A DNA stretch of 12,910 nt from an uncultured Caryophanales bacterium (lineage in GTDB: Bacteria; Bacillota_I; Bacilli_A; RFN20; CAG-826): positions 1-12,910 of the forward strand of contig CAMJEC010000026.1 in the NCBI GenBank assembly GCA_946404585.1, written 5' to 3'. Every line of letters begins with the position of its first letter. Position 1 is the first letter of the stretch. The notes under the pieces are model-generated. The model made no database searches, was not told the DNA's origin, and saw nothing but the letters and a program-made list of their open reading frames with translations. The translations under genes and the position numbers were made by a program. Below, in pieces: positions 1-6,482 of the stretch.

Positions 1-1
1 T

Positions 2-1207
2 GGTGGTGGTCTTTATTTTGGTAACACTAATGGTCGTATTATTTCTTCCACGATTGAAAGTAATACCGCTCAAAGAAGTAGTAACGAAGAGATCTTCTAT
101 GGCAAGATGGCTAATAGTGAATTAGGTGGTGCTATCTACTTCACTGGCAGTGGTCATTCTTTAAAAGTTTTAAATTCCAAAATCATCAATAACTTATCCC
201 ATAATGTCTATTCAGGTATTGCCCACCCAATGATTTATGGACAAAACGATATTAATAACATCGAGTTATTCTATTCGTTATACGCTAATAAGCCATTCCT
301 TGCAGAAGAATTTGAATTTGATTTCGATAAACCTGATGACGTTTTAGCGTATGAATCATTCAATATCAAAGGTTCTGTCATCTTTGATGAAATCTATAAA
401 GAAACATTTATGAGAGATGAAATCCCTTCTACTGAAAACGGTTATAACCGCTTAACAAGTATTTCAAAAGCCTTAGAAACAGGCTTACTAAGCCTTGATA
501 AAGATAATAACTATCAATTCAATTCCTCTTCCCTAAAGGACTTTGTGGTGCCTGAACAAATACTTAACGAAATATTTGGTGAAAACGCTAAATATATGAG
601 TGGTTTATCTTTAGGCTCAACCCGTAATCCATCATGTAAGCTCAACATCTACAATGGCAAAGATCTCATTGAATCAAGAACTGTTCATTTCCTTGAAGAA
701 ATAGCCTTAAGACAATTAGAAAGTACAAAGCTAAAGAAATTCATCGGCTATAAGGATGAAAACGGTCAATTACTCAATAACAAATTCATCTTTGATGGAA
801 AAGATAATATCGCTTCAATCAATATCTACGCTAAATATGAGAATACACCTTTGTTCTATTTCTTAGTAATCGGAGTGCCAATCATCAGTGTTGTTCTTAT
901 CGCTGGAGTAGTGCTTATCACTCTTCTTATCATCAAAAAGAAGAAAACTGCTAAACAACCTAAACCATCATTTAGTTTCAGTGATGAAGAAATTAATAAG
1001 TTCTTAGCCTGTTATGACACAGTTCTTACCAACAAAGAAAAAGATATTGCTATGGCTATCTTAAAAGGTAAAACCAGAGATGAAATCGCTAGTAAATATT
1101 TCATCAGTAAGGCCACAGTTAAGACGCATATCAATCACATATACACTAAATTGAATGTTTTTAGCCGTAATGAGTTCATTGATTTGGTGAAAGATAAAAT
1201 CAAATAA
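2..1207 (+). CDS. Membrane-tethered LuxR-type regulator with extracellular beta-helix-like domain (5' end outside window)
   Basis: The frame is open from base 2, so this is the last 401 residues of a longer protein; the ATG at 107 is internal. Residues 1-65 of the fragment hold two repeats built as Gly-Gly-x-aliphatic-Tyr-Phe followed by Ile/Ser/Asn ladders, as in right-handed beta-helix surface proteins. A region I do not recognise follows. A strongly hydrophobic segment lies near residues 283-311 (nt 848-934) and is followed by a Lys-rich stop-transfer stretch. The last 60 residues match a LuxR/GerE helix-turn-helix: LTNKEKDIAMAILKG at 342, then DEIASKYFISKATVKTHINH, then the KL-x-V-x-SRNEFIDLV ending. 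The predicted topology is outside-N, cytoplasm-C, so the protein would be a one-component sensor that binds DNA from the membrane. The signal and target genes are unknown. Certainty is high for the HTH and membrane helix and moderate for the beta-helix. Confidence 0.85.
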   Translation, partial: GGGLYFGNTNGRIISSTIESNTAQRSSNEEIFYGKMANSELGGAIYFTGSGHSLKVLNSKIINNLSHNVYSGIAHPMIYGQNDINNIELFYSLYANKPFLAEEFEFDFDKPDDVLAYESFNIKGSVIFDEIYKETFMRDEIPSTENGYNRLTSISKALETGLLSLDKDNNYQFNSSSLKDFVVPEQILNEIFGENAKYMSGLSLGSTRNPSCKLNIYNGKDLIESRTVHFLEEIALRQLESTKLKKFIGYKDENGQLLNNKFIFDGKDNIASINIYAKYENTPLFYFLVIGVPIISVVLIAGVVLITLLIIKKKKTAKQPKPSFSFSDEEINKFLACYDTVLTNKEKDIAMAILKGKTRDEIASKYFISKATVKTHINHIYTKLNVFSRNEFIDLVKDKIK

Positions 1208-1212
1208 AGATT

Positions 1213-1251
1213 AAAAATCAACCCCAAAAATAATCATGGGTTGATTTTTTT
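1213..1251 (+). terminator. Rho-independent terminator of the LuxR-type receptor gene
   Basis: A perfect 12-bp stem (1213-1224 with 1238-1249) encloses a 13-nt loop and ends in a run of T. It begins six bases after the receptor's TAA. It separates the receptor transcript from the lipoprotein unit downstream. Its A-rich left arm and T-rich right arm mean it could also work weakly on the minus strand. Confidence 0.88.
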
Positions 1252-1303
1252 AATGCATTTTTTGGTTATATTTTGGGCAGATTTAATGAAAAGGAGTTCG
1301 TAT

Positions 1304-2029
1304 ATGAAAAAGAAACTTTTTGTTTTGTTACCACTTTTAATGGTATCTCTGAGTGCGTGCAATCTTAGTGATCTGATGAACCAATTAAGTGGTGATAATG
1401 AAAGCGCTGATAATGATAATGACAATTCAAGCGGTAATGCCAATAATCAAAACAGCGTCGATGATTCTATTTTTGATAAACCGGAATCACTCAAAAAACT
1501 CATGGCCTTTGGTAAAAACACTGGCTTTGAAATTACAACAGTAGCTTCTGAAAATGAAGGCAGTGGTGGCACGATTGTCATTGGCATGAAAGGCAATGTC
1601 TGGTGGGAAATTGACGAAGAAGGCTATGGCACAGGTTACCGTTTAGAAAATGGTGTTTGTTCAATTCTCACTTATGATAATGACGCTAAAACATGGTCAG
1701 TATTAATCGCTAATGCAGGTGAAACACAATATGCCACTATGTTTGAAAGCGTTACTAATTATCTTTATGTAGCAAATAACTACTTTGCTAATGAAGGATT
1801 TGCGAGCAATGGCACAGGTAAATACGCTGGTAGAGATGTTTTGAAATATAAATATCACCGCGCAATTGCTACTGTTTCTATTGATCACGAATACTATATC
1901 GACAAAGATTTAGGCATCAGCCTTTATCAATATGCCGGAACCACAAATGAAGATGGTACTTCTTGGGCTAAAATTGAAACAACTTCATTTAAAACCGGTA
2001 ATGAAGTTACCGCTATTACAGTTGCTTAA
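1304..2029 (+). CDS. Small lipoprotein of unknown function
   Basis: The start at 1304 is chosen because AAGGAG (1291-1296) lies seven bases upstream and a lipoprotein signal peptide begins there. An in-frame TTG at 1241 lies inside the terminator and adds only non-signal residues. The product is 241 residues. It has a Lys-rich start, a hydrophobic core and a lipobox SLSAC with the lipidated Cys at position 19. An Asn/Asp/Ser-rich low-complexity spacer (about 30-55) follows. The folded part (about 60-241) alternates beta-like stretches and contains a VWWEIDEEGYG segment and a DHEYYIDKDLG segment. This loosely recalls LolA/LppX-like incomplete beta-barrels, but I cannot assign a family. It is the first gene of a unit with the secreted protein 14 bases downstream. 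I see no convincing promoter between the terminator and the gene. Confidence 0.85.
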   Translation: MKKKLFVLLPLLMVSLSACNLSDLMNQLSGDNESADNDNDNSSGNANNQNSVDDSIFDKPESLKKLMAFGKNTGFEITTVASENEGSGGTIVIGMKGNVWWEIDEEGYGTGYRLENGVCSILTYDNDAKTWSVLIANAGETQYATMFESVTNYLYVANNYFANEGFASNGTGKYAGRDVLKYKYHRAIATVSIDHEYYIDKDLGISLYQYAGTTNEDGTSWAKIETTSFKTGNEVTAITVA

Positions 2030-2043
2030 TATAGGTGATTTAT

Positions 2044-4494
2044 ATGAATAAGATATTTAAAGCAGTCTTATCTACTATTGCTTTATCTTTATGCATTGGC
2101 AGTGCGTTTTTTGCAACAACCAACAAGAAGGCAGCCACTCCTGTCGAAGCTACCGCTCAATTAGACACTGTTGCCATCAACAGGAAGTATTTTGCTGCTA
2201 AAGACAGTGACTATTCTGACAACACTCATTTTACTGTTGGTGATGGAACAGCTAACGATACTTCCGAAAATGCTTCAATTAGCGTTGCATCTGATGGAAC
2301 ATTTGTAGAAAATACAAGCAGCTATCCTGCATATAAATTTACATGGCAAGAAAATGGTACTCATAAAAAGATGCTTTATTACTCATCTGTTGTCAGAATA
2401 GCTGTTAATGTTCCGGGCTATGAACGCGTGAGAGTGAGAGTTTTATTTAATCCTATTAAATCAGTAATGTCTAATGGTGGTAATGCAGACCACGCCATTG
2501 AACTAGCTGCGGATGACCACATCTATACACTAAGCAATTACAACTATTCTTTTAGTGATTTTATTTATAAACAAGATGATTGTGAAACCAAATCACCTGG
2601 TAATGATGTTTTGACAAGAGCAGGAAGACGTGCAGCAGGCGAAGCAGCCGCAGCGTTGGAACACTCTTGGTACATTGTTAACCAAAATGAAGGCTCAGCA
2701 AATTATTGGATTTTCTTTGCGGTTTCTGGCTATGTTGAATCCACAGGTGGAACAGCCCATAGCACAACCCAATCAGTGAGATTTGGCATCAATCTTAGAG
2801 AAGACGTTGAATACGTGTGTAGCGTTTTTGGCAATAACACAACAACTTATTACGATAATGTGAAATCTGCAGTTCAATACGCCAATTCTTTAGGATCAAG
2901 CGCCACAATAAGAATGTTGAGAGACTATGCTGAACCTGCTGCTAATAACGGCATTGCAATTACTAATAGCATTACACTCGATTTAAATGGCCATAATTTA
3001 TCTCTTGTTGGAAGTGGTGCAAATACATTCTTTCTAGCAAGGCAAAGTAACGGATTGAGCAAGAACATAACTATTAGCATTGGTAATAGTGGTCAAAGTC
3101 AGAAATTTGTTTCTGCTGCTGTTGCCGACTCTGTGTTTTTACTTGGCAATGATGGAGATCAATATACTGTAACTCTCTCAATTGGCCAAAACGTGTTGAT
3201 TGAGAACACATATTCTAGCGGCACAGCAATTGCTGTTCATCAAAGCGCAACCTTGGAAGTAAATCAAAATTCAACAGTTAGATCAAGCTCTTCTGTTTGC
3301 GCGGTTTATATTAATGGTGGCAAAGCTAGAGTAAGCGGTAGTGTTTCTGCTTCAAACGGAAGCACATTCCAAGTCAAAAGAGAAGAAAAGAATAGTAGCA
3401 GCATTATAGTCACGCCTTCACTTTATATCTACTATAATCCAACGCTCACCCATTCAAATAGCAAGTACACAATTGATGTTACGACTGGTGGCCCGAACAA
3501 TTTGAATTTATATGCGAGTTATAGTTCTTCTTATCTTGGCACTACTGGCTCTAATATTCTCATTAAATATGCAACCGCTCCAACTTCTGGAGCAACAATT
3601 GTCAATGGTGTTACTTCTCAAACTGTTGCCAACAAATTCTCCGTCAGCGGTTTGTCTTCTTCTTTGATGTTGCAATGGAATTCAAATACGAAAGTATTAT
3701 CAACTGTAACTGCTTGTACAGTTAGTTACAACGCTAATGGTGGTACCGGTACAATGAGTGGAAATACTGTTGCACAAGGCACATCTATTACTCTTCCATC
3801 CTATTCTTTTACCGCTCCATCTGGTAAGAGATTTGTTCAATGGAACACTAACCCAAACGGTACAGGAACAGCTAAGAATCCTGATGATTCGTACACAGTG
3901 AATGGTAATGTTACTTTCTATGCTATTTGGGAATATACACCAAAAGGCAATATTGAAAATAACGTCACAACACGTTCGTCCTTGGCATATCACTACTCTA
4001 AAGATAATGGTGGTAACTTCACATTTACTAACTTATACGTAAGATTTGGTGGTATAGTCACCAAAACTATGTGGGATGCATTAGATAACGAGTCCACAAT
4101 TATCGGTTATGGCGAATTGATTTCCACGGCTGACTATTTGGGTGCTAATCAATTAAAGAGTTACTATGCAACAGCAAATAGCAATCCTAACATTGAGATT
4201 CGTTCTTACAAAGTAACTGCTGATCCTGAATCCTATCCAGCTTTATATAACAATTCAGATTATCAAGGCGTTACAGATAATTATTATGTTTGGAATTATC
4301 GTATGAGCGTTGATGAAGCGAACTTCACAGATGTTTATGCTTCCGTAGCATTTATTATTACCGAAGACGATGGTGTGGTGTTTATGAATGAAGTAAGAAA
4401 ATCTGTTAAGAATCTCGCTCAAGATTTGATTGACGGTCCTAATTATGATGAAGATTCATTAGATGGATCACTTAAACACTTAGCCGACCTATAA
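2044..4494 (+). CDS. Large secreted surface protein with beta-helix-like core and InlB B-type repeat
   Basis: AGGTG at 2033-2037 places the start at 2044, giving 816 residues; a GTG at 2035 is also in frame but overlaps that site. Residues 5-25 form a Sec signal-type hydrophobic segment, probably cleaved near Ala-Thr-Pro-Val-Glu-Ala (31-36). Residues 85-255 form an unassigned domain. Residues 262-445 have the layout 'ATIRMLRDY ... ITNSITLDLNGHNLSL' followed by short beta-strand ladders, typical of pectate-lyase-like parallel beta-helix surface proteins. Residues 558-630 fit the Listeria/Bacteroides InlB B-repeat (YNANGGTGTM ... GKRFVQWNTNPNGTG ... FYAIWE). A C-terminal domain (645-795) ends in SVKNLAQDLID. 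There is no LPXTG motif or C-terminal membrane anchor, so the protein is probably released or held non-covalently. Leucine TTG is used far more than in the gene pair at 8056-10336. Confidence 0.88.
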   Translation: MNKIFKAVLSTIALSLCIGSAFFATTNKKAATPVEATAQLDTVAINRKYFAAKDSDYSDNTHFTVGDGTANDTSENASISVASDGTFVENTSSYPAYKFTWQENGTHKKMLYYSSVVRIAVNVPGYERVRVRVLFNPIKSVMSNGGNADHAIELAADDHIYTLSNYNYSFSDFIYKQDDCETKSPGNDVLTRAGRRAAGEAAAALEHSWYIVNQNEGSANYWIFFAVSGYVESTGGTAHSTTQSVRFGINLREDVEYVCSVFGNNTTTYYDNVKSAVQYANSLGSSATIRMLRDYAEPAANNGIAITNSITLDLNGHNLSLVGSGANTFFLARQSNGLSKNITISIGNSGQSQKFVSAAVADSVFLLGNDGDQYTVTLSIGQNVLIENTYSSGTAIAVHQSATLEVNQNSTVRSSSSVCAVYINGGKARVSGSVSASNGSTFQVKREEKNSSSIIVTPSLYIYYNPTLTHSNSKYTIDVTTGGPNNLNLYASYSSSYLGTTGSNILIKYATAPTSGATIVNGVTSQTVANKFSVSGLSSSLMLQWNSNTKVLSTVTACTVSYNANGGTGTMSGNTVAQGTSITLPSYSFTAPSGKRFVQWNTNPNGTGTAKNPDDSYTVNGNVTFYAIWEYTPKGNIENNVTTRSSLAYHYSKDNGGNFTFTNLYVRFGGIVTKTMWDALDNESTIIGYGELISTADYLGANQLKSYYATANSNPNIEIRSYKVTADPESYPALYNNSDYQGVTDNYYVWNYRMSVDEANFTDVYASVAFIITEDDGVVFMNEVRKSVKNLAQDLIDGPNYDEDSLDGSLKHLADL

Positions 4495-4506
4495 GGAGTA
4501 AAGTTT

Positions 4507-4638
4507 ATGGAAGACAAAAAGAAATTTGAAAAACCAGAATTAGAAATCATCTATTTTGAAGGCGACTTAGCCACTGATGATATCATTGCTACATCAGGTG
4601 ATTTGCAAGATCCTTTCTGGGGTGGCGATAAACCATAA
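4507..4638 (+). CDS. 43-residue acidic peptide of unknown function
   Basis: An ATG at 4507 follows AAGGAG (4493-4498, overlapping the previous stop) with an eight-base spacer, and the frame closes with TAA at 4636. The product has a basic start (MEDKKKFEKPELEII), an acidic middle (EGDLATDD), a IIATSG segment and a Trp/Gly-rich tail ending FWGGDKP. It has no signal peptide, no membrane helix and no cysteine. From memory, short proteins shaped as 'KPE-x-E-aliphatic-Ile ... Asp-aliphatic-Ile-x-Thr-Ser-Gly' are common orphans beside surface-protein genes in gut Firmicutes. I know of no function and could not search. It is co-oriented with and 12 bases after the surface-protein gene, so it is very likely co-transcribed. 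A ribosomal peptide precursor or a secretion-linked microprotein are both possible, but no modification enzyme is visible. Confidence 0.75.
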   Translation: MEDKKKFEKPELEIIYFEGDLATDDIIATSGDLQDPFWGGDKP

Positions 4639-4667
4639 AATATCGATTTTTATCTAAATATTCAACT

Positions 4668-4693
4668 CACGGCCTAACAAGCCGTGTTTTTCT
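4668..4693 (+). terminator. Rho-independent terminator closing the lipoprotein/surface-protein unit
   Basis: A six-bp GC-rich stem, CACGGC (4668-4673) with GCCGTG (4681-4686), encloses a seven-base loop and runs straight into TTTTTCTTT. It lies 29 bases after the stop of the 43-residue peptide and just before the promoter of the lipase-like gene. Confidence 0.85.
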
Positions 4694-4712
4694 TTATAGA
4701 AAAGTGTATAAT
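4685..4712 (+). promoter_or_regulatory. Sigma-A-type promoter of the lipase-like lipoprotein gene
   Basis: A perfect -10 box, TATAAT, lies at 4707-4712. The -35 is poor: TGTTTT (4685-4690) with a 16-base spacer is the best fit and overlaps the U-tail of the preceding terminator. Transcription would start near 4719, giving a leader of about 32 bases that contains the GAAAGGGAG ribosome-binding site (4736-4744). Confidence 0.6.
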
Positions 4713-4750
4713 GTTATATACAATCATTTATGTTTGAAAGGGAGACATAT

Positions 4751-6331
4751 ATGAAAAATAAAAAACTATTGCCAATTTTATTTATTCTTTCGGCATTCAC
4801 TATTAGTGGTTGTGGAAGTTCTAAGCCATCTTCCTCACCAATTTCTTCTAGTGAAGAGCCATCCACTAGTGAGCCAGCAAGTTCATCTTCAGAAGAATCA
4901 AAACCATCAAGCTCAAGTAGCAGCAGCGCAAAGCCATCTTCAAGCAGCAGTCAATCTTCTTCTAGTAGTGCTCAACCTTCTAGTAGTAGCAGTTCATCTA
5001 GTTCATCTTCTAGACCTGAATCACAATACTTTGTGAAGGATATTACTGTGCAATTAGATCCAGGTATTAAGAAAGCTGAAGAAGGACAAACATTAGAACC
5101 ATATAACTTATCATTCACATTTGATGATGAATTATTCTTAGGTAATCCAAAGGAATATAACAATGACTTATCAATGTTATCTTTAGGCGCTTCTTTAGCG
5201 ACGATGAATAAGACAAAAGGCACTGCATTCTTCACTGAAGCAGAATTTGAAGATATCAGCACTCATGATTATGATGGTGACCCAACTAAAGACACAATGG
5301 CCTACTTTATGGCACATAAAACCATCGGTGATTATGAATTAGTGACTGTTTCATTCCGTGGCTTTGATTATGGCCTAGAATGGGCTAATAACTTCACCAT
5401 CGGTAAGACTGGTGACCATGAAGGTTTTGCGGCGAGAGGCGCTGAAACATACGAAGCTTTAAAAACATACCTAAATACTTACGCAAAAGATAAGTCATTA
5501 AAGGTCTGGATTAACGGTTATTCACGTGCTGGCGCATTATCAAATATGCTCGCAAGTTTAATCTTAAGAAATAACGAATTAGCTATCACTCAAGATAACT
5601 TATTCGTCTACACATTTGAAGCTCCTGCTTCCTTAACTGATGAGCACGCAATTGCCTATCCAAACGTCCATAACATCATCAATGATGCTGACTTAATTAC
5701 CTTTATTCCACCAGCCCAATATGAACTCTATAGATGTGGTAAAGATTATCAAATTTATGATCCAAATGTTGCTACACTAATGAATCAATTTGATGAAGGT
5801 ATGAACTTCCCAGAATTCCAAGAATTTGATGAAATTAAAAGCGATGTGCAGTTTCGTGATTCCATTTTAGACTCAGTTTTCAATCATGAAATCACTGACG
5901 AATCTGATAAAGAAAGATGTGCTAACACTAGAGAGCAATATGTTGATAATTACCAAGCAGGCCTGAGTAATGGCATTGGTTATATCTTTGCTATGAAAGC
6001 ATCTACACGTTCACAACTAATCGAAGATTTAAAAGGACTTGGCTTTGGCGCGGCGCTTATTCTTGGCGATGAAACAGGCGAAGAAATGGCAAAGTTTTTA
6101 AAACCGTATTTGGATAAAGATAATGTTCCTTACTCGGAAGAAGGACTAGCATCTGATTGTGCGGTTTTGATGAGAGGAATTATCTTCCTTTTTGGAACAA
6201 TTCTTTCATACTTCCTCCAAGATGGAGCAGAAAAAAGTGACTTAACTAGATTACTCGATATGCATTATCCAGAAACAACCTATGTGCTATTACAAAATGC
6301 CCACGCAAAAGCGGAAGCTGATCCAAAATAA
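4751..6331 (+). CDS. Surface lipoprotein with serine-rich stalk and lipase-type alpha/beta-hydrolase domain
   Basis: The start at 4751 is fixed by GAAAGGGAG six bases upstream; the in-frame ATG at 4730 lies before that site. The 526-residue product has a lipobox TISGC with Cys21. A stalk follows (about 23-88) made almost only of Ser with scattered Pro, Lys and Glu. The catalytic part resembles class-3-type lipases: VSFRGFDYG with Arg203-Gly204, DHEGF at 222-226, and a nucleophile elbow GYSRAG with Ser258. Asp312 or Asp314 lies in INDADLITFIPP, and His505 lies in DMHYPETTY near the C-terminus. This gives a plausible Ser-Asp-His triad. The elbow is G-x-S-x-A rather than the usual G-x-S-x-G. It should be anchored to the outer face of the membrane, with the stalk carrying the enzyme through the cell wall. 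The substrate is unknown; a lipid or other ester is expected. The gene is monocistronic. Confidence 0.87.
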   Translation: MKNKKLLPILFILSAFTISGCGSSKPSSSPISSSEEPSTSEPASSSSEESKPSSSSSSSAKPSSSSSQSSSSSAQPSSSSSSSSSSSRPESQYFVKDITVQLDPGIKKAEEGQTLEPYNLSFTFDDELFLGNPKEYNNDLSMLSLGASLATMNKTKGTAFFTEAEFEDISTHDYDGDPTKDTMAYFMAHKTIGDYELVTVSFRGFDYGLEWANNFTIGKTGDHEGFAARGAETYEALKTYLNTYAKDKSLKVWINGYSRAGALSNMLASLILRNNELAITQDNLFVYTFEAPASLTDEHAIAYPNVHNIINDADLITFIPPAQYELYRCGKDYQIYDPNVATLMNQFDEGMNFPEFQEFDEIKSDVQFRDSILDSVFNHEITDESDKERCANTREQYVDNYQAGLSNGIGYIFAMKASTRSQLIEDLKGLGFGAALILGDETGEEMAKFLKPYLDKDNVPYSEEGLASDCAVLMRGIIFLFGTILSYFLQDGAEKSDLTRLLDMHYPETTYVLLQNAHAKAEADPK

Positions 6332-6352
6332 GAAAAAAACTAATTAAAAAGC

Positions 6353-6410
6353 AAAAAGTCTGCAATTCGGAAGAAAAACAAACAAAAAAATGCCGTTTTG
6401 CAGGCTTTTT
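6353..6410 (+). terminator. Probable terminator of the lipase-like gene
   Basis: A 13-bp stem pairs 6353-6365 with 6398-6410 through one G-U pair, with an inner CGG/CCG pairing (6368-6370 with 6393-6395). The right arm ends in five T, and further T follows at 6415-6421. The loop is long and A-rich, so efficiency is uncertain, but the position between two co-oriented genes fits. Confidence 0.6.
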
Positions 6411-6422
6411 AATAATTTTTTA

Positions 6423-6452
6423 TTGCTATGCGTAGCGTGTGCGCTATATAGT
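6423..6452 (+). promoter_or_regulatory. Candidate promoter of the Pro/Glu-linker membrane protein gene
   Basis: TTGCTA (6423-6428) and TATAGT (6447-6452) are spaced by 18 bases; TATATA at 6445 with a 16-base spacer is an alternative. A short inverted repeat, TAGCG-TGTG-CGCTA (6433-6446), fills the spacer and could be a small operator. A start near 6459 gives a leader of about 24 bases with AAGGAG at 6471-6476. Confidence 0.45.
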
Positions 6453-6482
6453 AAAGTAGAACTGACAGGTAAGGAGAAGCCT

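Noticed and set aside
107..109. ATG as the start of the LuxR-type protein
   Set aside because: The same frame is open back to base 2 with a matching repeat unit, and no ribosome-binding site precedes this ATG, so the gene begins outside the window.
1241..1272. Promoter TTGATT/TATATT for the lipoprotein unit
   Set aside because: The spacer is 20 bases and the -35 lies in the terminator stem, too weak to list as a feature.
3700..3993. Minus-strand open frame inside the surface protein gene
   Set aside because: It lies opposite the InlB-type repeat, lacks a ribosome-binding site and has no recognisable features.
4440..4494. Search for an LPXTG-type sorting signal at the end of the surface protein
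   Set aside because: The C-terminus is acidic and hydrophilic with no LPXTG, hydrophobic segment or basic tail.
4800..5020. Possible tandem DNA repeat or CRISPR-like array in the serine stalk
   Set aside because: Ser codons from both families are mixed irregularly; there is no fixed repeat unit and no spacers.
4806..5036. Alternative plus-strand frame and a minus-strand frame over the serine-rich stalk
   Set aside because: Both follow from repeated Ser codons read out of frame; the lipoprotein frame has the signal peptide, lipobox and enzyme motifs.
6390..6482. Upstream extension of the Pro/Glu-linker membrane protein
   Set aside because: The stretch contains the preceding terminator arm, a promoter-like pair and the AAGGAG site six bases before ATG 6483.
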